A stretch of 64,000 nt of DNA from Streptomyces sp. CCM_MD2014 (GTDB lineage Bacteria > Actinomycetota > Actinomycetes > Streptomycetales > Streptomycetaceae), in the NCBI RefSeq assembly GCF_000772045.1, contig NZ_CP009754.1:5084001-5148000 (forward strand). Direction: 5' to 3'. Numbering within the stretch: position 1 is the stretch's first letter; the number at the start of each line of letters is the position of its first letter. A model generated the notes under the pieces. The model searched no databases. It had not been told where the DNA came from and worked only from the letters and a program-made list of their open reading frames with translations. A program made the position numbers and the translations under genes. Below are positions 7,431 to 15,636 of this stretch, piece after piece.

Positions 7431-9032
7431 ATGACCACCACGCACACCCCGGATCCGACGCCGGTCCCGTCCGCCGCGACCGACGCACCCCGCTCGCCTG
7501 CCGAGCCCGCCGGGTCCGCCGGACCTACCGAACCCGCCAAGTCCGCCGAGCAGCCCGGCGCGGGCGACCGGCGCCGCTGGTTCGCGCTCGCGATCGTGAT
7601 GACCGCGGCGTTCATGGACCTGGTGGACGTCACCATCGTCAACATCGCCATCCCCTCGATCCAGAAGGACGAGGGCGCCTCCTTCAGCCAGGTCCAGTGG
7701 ATCACCGCCGGGTACGCCCTCGCCTTCGCGGCCGGACTGATCACCGGCGGCCGGCTCGGCGACATCCACGGCCGCAAGCGGATCTTCCTCGTCGGCATCG
7801 GCGGCTTCACCCTCGCCTCGGCGCTGTGCGGCCTCGCCGCGAACCCGGAGATGCTGGTCGCCTCCCGCATCCTCCAGGGCGGCATGGCGGCGCTGATGGT
7901 GCCGCAGGTGCTGTCGATCGTGCACGCCACCTTCCCGGCGCACGAACGCGGCAAGGTCTTCGGGCTGTTCGGTGCGATCGTCGGACTCGGTGCCGTCTCC
8001 GGGCCGCTGCTGGGCGCCCTGCTCACCGAGTGGAACCTCTTCGGACTCGAGTGGCGGCCCATCTTCCTCATCAACCTGCCGGTCGGCATCGCGGGCCTGG
8101 TCCTCGGCAGCCTCTTCATCACGGAGTCGAAGGCGCCGCGGGCCCTGCGGCTCGACCTGGTCGGGGTCGCGCTGGTCACCCTCGGACTGCTGATGCTGAT
8201 CTACCCCCTCACCCGGGGCGAGGAGCTGGGCTGGCCGCTGTGGGGGCACCTCTCGATGGCCGGGTCGGTCGTGGTCCTCGCGGTCCTGGTCGCCTACGAG
8301 CGGCGCAAGAGCGCGCGGGACGGCTCGCCGCTGGTGGAGCTGTCGCTGTTCAGGGTGAAGAGCTTCGCGGCCGGGATCGCCGTGCAGACCGTCTTCGGGG
8401 TCGCCCTCGGCATCTTCTTCCTGGTGTGGACGCTGTACCTGCAGTACGGGCTCGGCTGGACCCCGCTGCGGGCCGGCCTGACGGGCGTGCCGTTCTCGAT
8501 CGCCGTGTCCGCCGCCGCCGGGATCTCGGTGCAGAAGCTGGTCCCGCGCTTCGGGCGCAAGGTGCTGCAGGCGGGAGCGCTGGTGATGGCGGCCGGAGTG
8601 CTCCTCTACATCTGGGAGTCCGGGCGCTACGGGCTCGTGATCACGTCCTGGCAGATGGCGCTGCCGCTGGTCGTGATGGGCGTCGGCATGGGCCTGATCG
8701 TCGCGCCGCTGACCGACGCGGTGCTCTCCCAGGTGCCGCGCGAGCACGCCGGGGCGGCGTCGGGGCTCATCAACACGGTGCAGCAGATGGGCAACGCGCT
8801 GGGTCTCGGGCTGGTGTCGGTGGTCTTCTTCGGCACGATGAGCGACCACCTCACCCCCGCCCGCCTCGGTCCGGCCTACGTGGACGCCTTCCAGAACGCG
8901 CTGGGCTGGGTGGCCGCGGTGCTGGCCGGGATCTTCCTGCTGATGTTCGCCCTGCCCGGACGGCCGGCCCAGCACGTGGAAGGGGACCACACGGAGGACC
9001 GGGCGGAGGAGAAGGAGGCCGCACTGGTCTGA
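7431..9032 (+). CDS. MFS drug-efflux transporter, DHA2 (14-TM) family
   Basis: This is a 533-residue proton antiporter of the plasma membrane. A disordered Pro/Ala/Ser N-tail of about 45 residues precedes the first helix (FALAIVMTAAFMDLVDVTIVNIAIP). Motif A is GGRLGDIHGRKR and the motif C region is VGLGAVSGPLLGALL. The hydrophobic pattern and length fit 14 helices. ATG 7431 has no purine-rich ribosome site (the preceding bases are CCTCCTC), so the message may be leaderless. It diverges from the WYL regulator and ends at a strong terminator, so it is a single-gene unit. Substrate unknown. Confidence 0.87.
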   Translation: MTTTHTPDPTPVPSAATDAPRSPAEPAGSAGPTEPAKSAEQPGAGDRRRWFALAIVMTAAFMDLVDVTIVNIAIPSIQKDEGASFSQVQWITAGYALAFAAGLITGGRLGDIHGRKRIFLVGIGGFTLASALCGLAANPEMLVASRILQGGMAALMVPQVLSIVHATFPAHERGKVFGLFGAIVGLGAVSGPLLGALLTEWNLFGLEWRPIFLINLPVGIAGLVLGSLFITESKAPRALRLDLVGVALVTLGLLMLIYPLTRGEELGWPLWGHLSMAGSVVVLAVLVAYERRKSARDGSPLVELSLFRVKSFAAGIAVQTVFGVALGIFFLVWTLYLQYGLGWTPLRAGLTGVPFSIAVSAAAGISVQKLVPRFGRKVLQAGALVMAAGVLLYIWESGRYGLVITSWQMALPLVVMGVGMGLIVAPLTDAVLSQVPREHAGAASGLINTVQQMGNALGLGLVSVVFFGTMSDHLTPARLGPAYVDAFQNALGWVAAVLAGIFLLMFALPGRPAQHVEGDHTEDRAEEKEAALV

Positions 9033-9043
9033 GACCGGAGCCG

Positions 9044-9087
9044 GCGAGAGGCTGGTCCGGCATCTCCGTGCCGGACCAGCCTCTCGC
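9044..9087 (+). terminator. Strong terminator after the MFS gene
   Basis: A perfect 19-bp stem with a 6-nt loop (TCTCCG) starts 12 bp after the stop codon. It isolates the fructose operon promoter downstream. Confidence 0.85.
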
Positions 9088-9111
9088 TCTGTCCCGATGC
9101 CCGTTCGTGTC

Positions 9112-9170
9112 TGTTTACGTCTGAGTGCTTCCGCTTGGTTGTTTACATTCCGGACAACCGGGCGTAGCCT
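9112..9170 (+). promoter_or_regulatory. fru operon promoter with repeated TGTTTAC operator words
   Basis: Two direct copies of TGTTTAC (9112-9118 and 9140-9146) lie 28 bp apart, and the second overlaps a -35 (TTTACA, 9142-9147). A 17-bp spacer leads to -10 TAGCCT (9165-9170). DeoR-family proteins typically bind direct repeats, so these words are candidate sites for the regulator encoded just downstream. Confidence 0.6.
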
Positions 9171-9214
9171 CCGAGGGAAACCACAGGTTCGGGCACGGTC
9201 GGAGGTGAACGGTC

Positions 9215-9976
9215 ATGTACGCACCGGAGCGTCAGCAGGAGATCCTCCGGCTGGCCCGGGACGGCGGCCGGGTGGACGTGGTGTCGCTGGCCGAGGAGTT
9301 CCAGGTGACGGCGGAGACCATCCGCCGCGACCTCAAGGCCCTCGACCGCGCCGGTCTGCTCCGCCGGGTGCACGGCGGCGCCATCCCCGCCGGACGGCTC
9401 GACTTCGAACCGGACCTCGCCGAACGCGAGTCCACGGCCGCCGACGAGAAGGACCGCATCGCCAAGGCGGCCCTGGCGCAACTGCCGGTCGAGGGCACGA
9501 TGATCCTCGACGCCGGTTCCACGGTGGCCCGCATGGCCGCGGCGATCCCGCCGGAGACCTCGCTGACGGTGGTCACCCACAGCCTGCCCATCGCGGCCCG
9601 CCTCGCCGACCACCCCGGCATCCAGCTCCACCTCGTCGGGGGTCGCGTCCGGCACCGTACGCGTGCCGCCGTCGACGCCTGGGCGCTGCGCGCGTACGGC
9701 GAGATCCGCGCCGACGTGGCCGTGGTGGCGGCCAACGGGTTCTCCGTGGAGCACGGCCTGACCACCCCCGACCTCGCCGAGGCGGCGGTCAAGCGGGCCG
9801 CCCTGACCGCCGCCCGGCGTGTGGTGCTGCTCGCCGACTCCTCCAAGTACGCCCAGGAGCACTTCGCCCGCTTCGGCGCCCTGAGCGACGTGGACCTGCT
9901 CATCACCGACAACGGACTGACCCCCGAGGACGCCGGCGACATCGAGCGCGCCGGCACGGAAGTAGTACGCGCATGA
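9215..9976 (+). CDS. fruR: DeoR-family regulator of the fructose operon
   Basis: This is a 253-residue DeoR repressor. The N-terminal HTH (MYAPERQQEILRLARDGGRVDVV; VTAETIRRDLKALDRAGLLRRVHGGA) is followed by a sugar-phosphate-binding DeoRC domain (MILDAGSTVARMAAAI, VTHSLPIAARLAD, VVLLADSSKY). It has a near-perfect ribosome site (GGAGGTGA). Its stop overlaps the fruK start (ATGA), so the two are translationally coupled. The expected effector is fructose 1-phosphate, by analogy with other fru operons. The symbol follows function and is not proven here. Confidence 0.85.
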   Translation: MYAPERQQEILRLARDGGRVDVVSLAEEFQVTAETIRRDLKALDRAGLLRRVHGGAIPAGRLDFEPDLAERESTAADEKDRIAKAALAQLPVEGTMILDAGSTVARMAAAIPPETSLTVVTHSLPIAARLADHPGIQLHLVGGRVRHRTRAAVDAWALRAYGEIRADVAVVAANGFSVEHGLTTPDLAEAAVKRAALTAARRVVLLADSSKYAQEHFARFGALSDVDLLITDNGLTPEDAGDIERAGTEVVRA

Positions 9977-10920
9977 TCCTGACCGTCACCCCGAACCCGT
10001 CGCTGGACCGCACCTACGAGGTGCCGTCCCTCGACCGCGGCGAGGTCGTCCGCGCCACGGGCGAACGCGTCGACCCGGGCGGCAAGGGTGTGAACGTCTC
10101 GCGCGCGGTGACCGCCGCCGGGCAGCGCACCGTCGCGGTGCTGCCGCTGGGCGGGGCACCGGGCGCCCTCGTCGCCGACCTGCTCGACGCGCAGGGCATC
10201 GAGGTCGCGGCGGTCCCGATCACCGGGCCCACCCGGTCCAACATCGCGCTCGCCGAGGCCGACGGCGTCCTCACGAAGATCAACGCGCCGGGCCCCGAAC
10301 TCTCCCCGGCGGAGAGGGAACTGCTCCTGGAGACCGTACGGCGCCAGTCGCCCGGCGCGGACTGGATCGCCTGCTGCGGCAGCCTGCCCCGTGGACTGGC
10401 CCCGTCCTGGTACGCCGACCTGGTCGCCCGTGCGCACGCCGCCGGGGTCCGGATCGCCCTGGACACCTCCGGTCCGGCTCTGCTGCGGGCGCTGCGCGAG
10501 CGGCCCGACGTGGTCAAGCCGAACGCCGGGGAACTGGCCGAGGCCGTCGGCCGTCCCCTGGCCACGGTCGGTGACGCCGTGAAGGCCGCCGAGGAACTGC
10601 GGGAGCTGGGTGCCAGGTCCGTGCTCGCCAGCCTCGGCGCCGACGGGCAGCTGCTCGTGGACGACGCGGGCACCTGGTACGGCACCGCCCGCGTGGACGC
10701 CGTACGCAGCAACGTCGGTGCCGGGGACTCCTCCCTCGCCGGGTTCCTGATCGCCGGCGGGACCGGTCCCGGCGCCCTCGCCTCCGCCGTGGCGCACGGC
10801 GCCGCCGCCGTCCAGCTGCCCGGCAGCGTGATGCCGACGCCGCACGACCTGGACCCGGCCGCCGTGACCGTCACGGCCGAGGTGCCCGTGGACCGCGTAC
10901 TGGGGGAGCCGGTGCCGTGA
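9973..10920 (+). CDS. fruK: 1-Phosphofructokinase
   Basis: This 315-residue PfkB-family kinase converts fructose 1-phosphate, made by the PTS, to fructose 1,6-bisphosphate with ATP in the cytoplasm. Diagnostic features are the N-terminal TVTPNPSLDRTYEV, the substrate motif VDPGGKGVNVSRAV near residue 35, and the ATP/catalytic motif NVGAGDSSLAGFL near residue 245 with the catalytic Asp in GAGDS. It is coupled by ATGA overlap to the DeoR gene and by GTGA overlap to the next reading frame. Confidence 0.93.
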   Translation: MILTVTPNPSLDRTYEVPSLDRGEVVRATGERVDPGGKGVNVSRAVTAAGQRTVAVLPLGGAPGALVADLLDAQGIEVAAVPITGPTRSNIALAEADGVLTKINAPGPELSPAERELLLETVRRQSPGADWIACCGSLPRGLAPSWYADLVARAHAAGVRIALDTSGPALLRALRERPDVVKPNAGELAEAVGRPLATVGDAVKAAEELRELGARSVLASLGADGQLLVDDAGTWYGTARVDAVRSNVGAGDSSLAGFLIAGGTGPGALASAVAHGAAAVQLPGSVMPTPHDLDPAAVTVTAEVPVDRVLGEPVP

Positions 10921-11255
10921 CGTCCCACGTGAACCTCCCCGGGGCCGTCCGCCCCGCTTACGGCTCCCTTTCCGGGGCCGTCCGCCCCGCTCACGGTCCC
11001 CTTTCCGGGGCCGTCCGCCCCGTTCACGGCCCCCTCGGCCCCCTTCCCGGGGCCGTCCGCCCCGCTTACGGCTCCCTTTCCGGGGCCGTCCGCCCCGCTT
11101 ACGGCTCCCTTTCCGGGGCCGTCCGCCCCGCTTACGGCCCCCTCCCCAGGGCCGTCCCCAGCCCCCACCGCTGTGCCCCCGTCCCCCTCCCTCTCCCCGC
11201 CCCCGCCCCTCACCCCACGTTCCGGGCGATACGCGAGCTAAGGAGCCCGCGATGA
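10917..11255 (+). CDS. Repeat-built 112-codon reading frame between fruK and fruA
   Basis: The frame opens with GTG overlapping the fruK stop by 4 bp (GTGA) and closes with TGA overlapping the fruA start (ATGA). It would therefore be coupled to both neighbours. The product is six copies of an 11-residue unit close to SGAVRPAYGSL, then a proline-rich stretch and a basic end (FRAIRELRSPR). It has no recognised domain, signal peptide or TM segment. The repeat periods (33 and 42 bp) are multiples of three and keep the frame open. Either it is a translated linker keeping ribosomes on the message, or the frame is an accident of an intergenic minisatellite. I lean weakly to translation because of the exact overlap at both ends. 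Confidence 0.45.
   Translation: MTSHVNLPGAVRPAYGSLSGAVRPAHGPLSGAVRPVHGPLGPLPGAVRPAYGSLSGAVRPAYGSLSGAVRPAYGPLPRAVPSPHRCAPVPLPLPAPAPHPTFRAIRELRSPR
10939..11130 (+). repeat. 33-bp tandem repeat (six copies) with a hairpin in each unit
   Basis: The 18-bp core CCGGGGCCGTCCGCCCCG occurs at 10939, 10972, 11005, 11047, 11080 and 11113, with spacings 33, 33, 42, 33 and 33. Each core can fold as a 6-bp stem (CGGGGC/GCCCCG) with a 5-nt loop. This could stabilise the transcript upstream of fruA, pause polymerase, or vary in copy number by slippage. Confidence 0.85.
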
Positions 11256-13324
11256 GCGACATGATCACCGCGGACCTGGTCGACCTCGACCTGTCCGCCG
11301 ACACCAAGGAAGCGGCGGCGCGCGCCCTCGCGGAACGGATGGTGGCCCTGGGCCGGGTGACCGACCTGGAGGGCTTCCTCGCCGACGTGGCCGCCCGCGA
11401 GGCGCAGATGCCGACCGGCCTCGACGGCGGCATCGGCATCCCGCACTGCCGCAGCGCACACGTCACCGAGCCGACGCTCGCCTTCGGGCGCAGCGCGGGC
11501 GGCATCGACTTCGGGGCGGCGGACGGTCCGGCCGACCTGATCTTCCTGATCGCCGCTCCGGCGGGTGCCGACGACGCCCACCTGACGATCCTCTCGTCGC
11601 TGGCCCGGCAGCTGATGAACGCCGAGTTCACCACCGCGCTGCGCTCGGTGGGCGACGCGGCCGGCGCCGCCGCGCTGATCCGCGGGGAGGAGCCGGCTTC
11701 GGCCGGGGACACCCCCGAGGACGTCATGGAGGGGACCAGGGACACCGGGGCGGTCTCGGCGGCGGCCTCCGCCGAGACCGCCCCGGGCAGCACCGGCCGG
11801 GAATCCGGCGGGCCCGAGCGCCCCTTCCGGATCGTCGCCGTCACCTCCTGTCCCACCGGCATCGCGCACACCTACATGGCGGCCGAGTCCCTGGAGAACG
11901 CGGGCCGCGAGGCGGGCGTCGACGTCGTCGTCGAGACCCAGGGGTCGGCCGGCTTCACCCGGCTCGACCCGGCGGTGATCGCGGCGGCGGACGGCGTGAT
12001 CCTCGCCCACGACGTCGCCGTACGCGAGAAGGACCGCTTCGCCGGGAAACCCACCGTCGACACCGGTGTCAAGGCGGCCATCAACCGGCCCGGCGAGCTG
12101 ATCGGCGAGGTCCGCGACAAGGCGGCCCGCGGCGAGGTCACCTCCGCGTCCCCGGGTGCGACGCCCGTCGAGCGCGGCGGAGAGACCGGCGAGGGGTACG
12201 GCACCAAGCTTCGCAAGTGGCTGATGTCCGGCGTCAGTTACATGGTGCCGTTCGTCGCCGCGGGCGGCCTGCTGATCGCCCTGGGCTTCGCGATCGGCGG
12301 CTACGAGATCAACAAGGCGCCCTCCGTGATGGACCACTTCGTGTGGACCCAGGCGGACAGCTGGGGCGCGCTGCTGTTCCAGATCGGCGGCGTGGCCTTC
12401 GCCTTCCTCGTCCCGGTGCTGGCCGGTTACATCGCCTACGGCATGGCCGACCGGCCGGGACTCGTCCCCGGCTTCGTCGGCGGCTCGATCGCGCTCACCG
12501 TCAACGCAGGCTTCCTCGGCGGTCTGGCGGCCGGTCTGATCTCCGGCGCCGTGGTGCTGGCGATCCAGCGGGTGCCGATACCGAAGGCGTTGCGCGGCAT
12601 CATGCCGGTGGTGGTGATCCCGCTCATCTCGGCGGCGGTCGTCGGGTTCCTGATGTTCGTCGTGATCGGCAAGCCCATCGCCTCCGCCCAGTCGGGCATG
12701 ACCGACTGGCTCAACGGACTGTCCGGCGCCAACGCGGTCCTGCTCGGCGCGCTGCTCGGCCTGATGATGTGCTTCGACCTCGGCGGCCCGGTCAACAAGG
12801 TCGCCTACACCTTCGCCACCGCGGGCATCGCGGTCGCCAGCCCCAGCGACTCGGCGATGAAGATCATGGCCGCGGTCATGGCGGCCGGCATGGTCCCGCC
12901 GCTGGCGATGGCCCTGGCCACCACCGTGCGCGGCCGGCTCTTCAACGCCGCCGAGCGCGAGAACGGCAAGGCCGCCTGGGTCCTGGGCGCCTCCTTCATC
13001 TCCGAGGGCGCGATCCCGTTCGCCGCGGCCGACCCGCTGCGCGTCATCCCCGCCTCGATGGCGGGCGGCGCGGTCACCGGCGCCCTGTCGATGGCCTTCG
13101 GCGCGACGCTGCGCGCCCCGCACGGCGGCATCTTCGTGGTCCCGCTGATCGGCAACCCGCTGCTCTACCTGGTGGCCATCGCGGCCGGTGTCTGTGTCAC
13201 CGCGGCATTGGTGATCGTCCTCAAGGGGCTGCGCAAGCCGGTGCCCGGAGCGGCGGCCCAGGGACCGGACGGCACGGACCCGTCGGCCCCGGCGACGGGG
13301 GAGAAGCAGCCGGTGGCCGCGTAG
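11252..13324 (+). CDS. fruA: Fructose-specific PTS permease, enzyme IIABC
   Basis: This 690-residue fused PTS protein imports fructose across the membrane and phosphorylates it at C1. The order is IIA (about 1-150, phosphorylated His65 in GGIGIPHCR), a linker of about 40 residues, IIB (about 192-290, phosphocysteine Cys200 in AVTSCPTGIAHTYM) and the membrane IIC (about 315-660, starting LRKWLMSGVSYMVPFVAAGG). Phosphate comes from HPr through IIA and IIB. The ribosome site is AAGGAG. It closes the operon with the DeoR gene and fruK. Confidence 0.95.
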   Translation: MSDMITADLVDLDLSADTKEAAARALAERMVALGRVTDLEGFLADVAAREAQMPTGLDGGIGIPHCRSAHVTEPTLAFGRSAGGIDFGAADGPADLIFLIAAPAGADDAHLTILSSLARQLMNAEFTTALRSVGDAAGAAALIRGEEPASAGDTPEDVMEGTRDTGAVSAAASAETAPGSTGRESGGPERPFRIVAVTSCPTGIAHTYMAAESLENAGREAGVDVVVETQGSAGFTRLDPAVIAAADGVILAHDVAVREKDRFAGKPTVDTGVKAAINRPGELIGEVRDKAARGEVTSASPGATPVERGGETGEGYGTKLRKWLMSGVSYMVPFVAAGGLLIALGFAIGGYEINKAPSVMDHFVWTQADSWGALLFQIGGVAFAFLVPVLAGYIAYGMADRPGLVPGFVGGSIALTVNAGFLGGLAAGLISGAVVLAIQRVPIPKALRGIMPVVVIPLISAAVVGFLMFVVIGKPIASAQSGMTDWLNGLSGANAVLLGALLGLMMCFDLGGPVNKVAYTFATAGIAVASPSDSAMKIMAAVMAAGMVPPLAMALATTVRGRLFNAAERENGKAAWVLGASFISEGAIPFAAADPLRVIPASMAGGAVTGALSMAFGATLRAPHGGIFVVPLIGNPLLYLVAIAAGVCVTAALVIVLKGLRKPVPGAAAQGPDGTDPSAPATGEKQPVAA

Positions 13325-13360
13325 GGCGGGTCACGACGGGCCCGGCGGGAGCGGGGCGCG

Positions 13361-14110
13361 CTACGGGGAGACCTGTGCCGCGCGCCGCTCCATCGCCCTG
13401 CGGGCCGTCTCCTCGCTGTCGTACACCTCGCACATGTGCCGCCCGTCCGGCGTGGCCGTGTGCTCGACCTCCCACAGGGAGACCTCCACGCCGTCGCGCA
13501 GCAGGAACGCGTGCTCGTAGAGCGAGAAGCCGATCCGGGCACGGCCCGCGCGGCCGGGGCCGCCGAAGGCCTGGGTGATCTGGTGCCCGCACGCCGTCGA
13601 CAGCCGGTCGGCGAGGTCGGCGCCGGGACGGTCCGCGTTCTCCGCGCGGCGCAGCAGCCGACGGGCGTGGTCCGCCGAGGCGTCGGGGACGTACGCGTGG
13701 CGCGGGGTGGGGACGGGCGACAGCTGCACCTGCACCGGCAGTTCGAAGTCGGGGGCGTCGGGCGGCAGCGCCAGCCGGGATCCGGCGGCGCGCAGCTCCT
13801 CCTCGTCCACGTAGACCTCGTGCTGCGGCTCGCTGCCCGGGGCGGTGTTGTGCACCAGCTCCCAGAGGGTGAGCGCCGAGCCGTCGGCGAGCAGCCAGGT
13901 GTGGCGGTACGTCTCGCGGTGCAGCCCCGCGCTGTGGTGCGCGGAGTGCAGTGAACCGTCGTGCGCCAGCGCGCAGTCCAGCCGCCGCAGGATCTCGTCG
14001 GGCAGCTCGAAAGAGTTCAGGGCGCGTCCGAGCAGCCGCATGAGGTGCTCCTCCGGAGACTCGGGCGACTCGGGTGGTTCGTACGCTGGCGTCTCGTACG
14101 GAACGCTCAA
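13361..14110 (-). CDS. Conserved Streptomyces protein, DUF6227-like
   Basis: This is a 249-residue soluble protein of unknown function with two similar halves, each containing a 'WLLADGSALTLWELVHNTAP' / 'FLLRDGVEVSLWEVEHTATP' segment followed by an acidic helix, which suggests internal duplication. No enzyme motif is visible. The favoured start is TTG 14110 with GGGAGAAACC upstream; a later ATG inside the first helix would truncate the protein. It converges on fruA. The family name is from memory and less certain than the gene. Confidence 0.7.
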   Translation of the reverse strand: MSVPYETPAYEPPESPESPEEHLMRLLGRALNSFELPDEILRRLDCALAHDGSLHSAHHSAGLHRETYRHTWLLADGSALTLWELVHNTAPGSEPQHEVYVDEEELRAAGSRLALPPDAPDFELPVQVQLSPVPTPRHAYVPDASADHARRLLRRAENADRPGADLADRLSTACGHQITQAFGGPGRAGRARIGFSLYEHAFLLRDGVEVSLWEVEHTATPDGRHMCEVYDSEETARRAMERRAAQVSP

Positions 14111-14167
14111 GGTTTCTCCCGGCGTTGCTGCATGTCACCTTGTGGGTGCATACCGTAGCCCCTCGGT

Positions 14168-14182
14168 CGGACATCATGTCCG
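14168..14182. promoter_or_regulatory. 15-bp palindrome upstream of the DUF6227-like gene
   Basis: CGGACAT-C-ATGTCCG is perfect around a central base, 58 bp before the TTG start. It is a possible operator; there is no regulator gene beside it. Confidence 0.3.
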
Positions 14183-14215
14183 GGAACCGAGAAAACGTAC
14201 GCACGAAATACGCGG

Positions 14216-14244
14216 GGGTCGCGCGAAAAGTTCCCGCGCGACCC
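14216..14244 (-). terminator. Terminator after the L,D-transpeptidase gene
   Basis: A perfect 10-bp stem (GGGTCGCGCG / CGCGCGACCC) with a 9-nt loop lies 35 bp beyond the stop codon of the minus-strand gene. Confidence 0.7.
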
Positions 14245-14278
14245 GACGAACCGTCAAAACTTGCTGCTCACAGCCCGG

Positions 14279-15502
14279 TCAGGCGGTGCTTTGGGCGGTC
14301 CACTCGCTCCAGGGCATGTTCCAGCCGTTGAGGCCGTTGTCCGGCGCGATGGTGTCGTCCGGGGAGTTCTTGACGACCACGACGTCCCCGACGAGCGAGT
14401 GGTCGTAGAACCACTTGCCCGGGGTGTCGCCCTGCGCGCCCCGCACGTCCGCCAGCCCGACGCAGCCGTGGCTGGTGCCCTGGGCGCCGAAGGGCGGATT
14501 GCCGCGGCTGTACCAGTAGTTGCCGTGGATGAAGGTGCCCGACCGGCTCAGCCGCATCGCGTGGGGCACGTCCGGGATGTCGTACTCGCCGCCGAACCCG
14601 ACCGTCGACCCGTTCATGCGGGTCTGTTCGGACTTCTCCGAGATCACCATCTGCCCGTTGTACGTCGGGTTCGCGGCGCTGCCCGCCGAGATCGGGACCG
14701 ACTTGAGCGTCTTGCCGTCGCGCACCACCGTCATGGTCTGCGTGTTCGCGTCCACCGTGGAGACCTGCGCGCGGCCCACGGTGAAGCTGACGGTCTTCTT
14801 CTGCACGCCGTAGAGGCCGTTCGCGCCCTCCACCCCGTCCAGGTCGATCTTCATCGTGACCTTGGAACCGGCCTTCCAGTACTCCTGGGGCCGGAAGTCG
14901 AGCCGCTGTGCGCCGAACCAGTGCCCGACCACCTCCTGTCCGCTGCTGGAGGTGACCGTGATGTGCGACTGCACGCTCTTCCGGTCGGTGATCGCCTTGT
15001 CGAACGTGAACGACACCGGCATCCCCACCCCGACCGTGCTGCCGCCGTCCGGGGTGTACGTGCCGACGAAGCTGTGGTCCGGGGAGACGGTCGTGAACAC
15101 CGAGTCGGCGGCGGCCGTGCGGCCGTTCGCGTCCTTCGCCCGCGCCGTGATCCGGTACTTCGTGCCCCGCTCCAGCTGCTCCTTCGGCTTCCAGCTGCCG
15201 CCGTCGCCGGACACCGCGCCCGGCACGGCGGCACCCGTCTCCGCGACGGTCATCGTCACGTCGGTCAGCCTGCCGTCGCTGACCTTCACACCGGTGGAGT
15301 TGACCGAAGCGCCGGTCGACCCGTCCTCGGCCGAGATCACGAGCTTGGCGACCGAGGCGCCGGCGGCTCCGGCGCCGCCCTTGCCGTCCTTCTCGTCGTC
15401 GGCACTGGCGCTTCCGCCGCAGGCGGTGAGGGTGAGGGCGCCGACCACCAGGGCGGCACAGGCCCCCAGTACGCGCCGCGTGGCTATGTCCGGCGTTGTC
15501 AC
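14279..15502 (-). CDS. Lipoprotein L,D-transpeptidase (YkuD) with Ig-like domains
   Basis: This 407-residue secreted lipoprotein makes 3-3 cross-links in peptidoglycan. The N-terminus has a signal peptide ending in the lipobox LTAC. Two Ig-like domains follow (about 50-250, including DHSFVGTYTPDGGSTVGVGMPV) and then the YkuD domain (about 255-385) with the catalytic SHGCVGL motif (Cys347, His345) and the conserved HGNYW. This layout matches mycobacterial LdtMt2-type enzymes. The start is GTG 15502 with GGAG. It probably acts outside the membrane, anchored by the lipid. Confidence 0.92.
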   Translation of the reverse strand: MTTPDIATRRVLGACAALVVGALTLTACGGSASADDEKDGKGGAGAAGASVAKLVISAEDGSTGASVNSTGVKVSDGRLTDVTMTVAETGAAVPGAVSGDGGSWKPKEQLERGTKYRITARAKDANGRTAAADSVFTTVSPDHSFVGTYTPDGGSTVGVGMPVSFTFDKAITDRKSVQSHITVTSSSGQEVVGHWFGAQRLDFRPQEYWKAGSKVTMKIDLDGVEGANGLYGVQKKTVSFTVGRAQVSTVDANTQTMTVVRDGKTLKSVPISAGSAANPTYNGQMVISEKSEQTRMNGSTVGFGGEYDIPDVPHAMRLSRSGTFIHGNYWYSRGNPPFGAQGTSHGCVGLADVRGAQGDTPGKWFYDHSLVGDVVVVKNSPDDTIAPDNGLNGWNMPWSEWTAQSTA

Positions 15503-15636
15503 GGGCTGCTCCAGGTTCGGGTGTTGTGCGCTGTTCGCTTCAGCCGTCTAGAGGGGCCCGGCGGTCCGCGGGGTTCCCGCGGACAGCCGGGGGCGCCGAC
15601 GCGTGACAAAACCCGGACAATCGCAACGCGGCCGGG

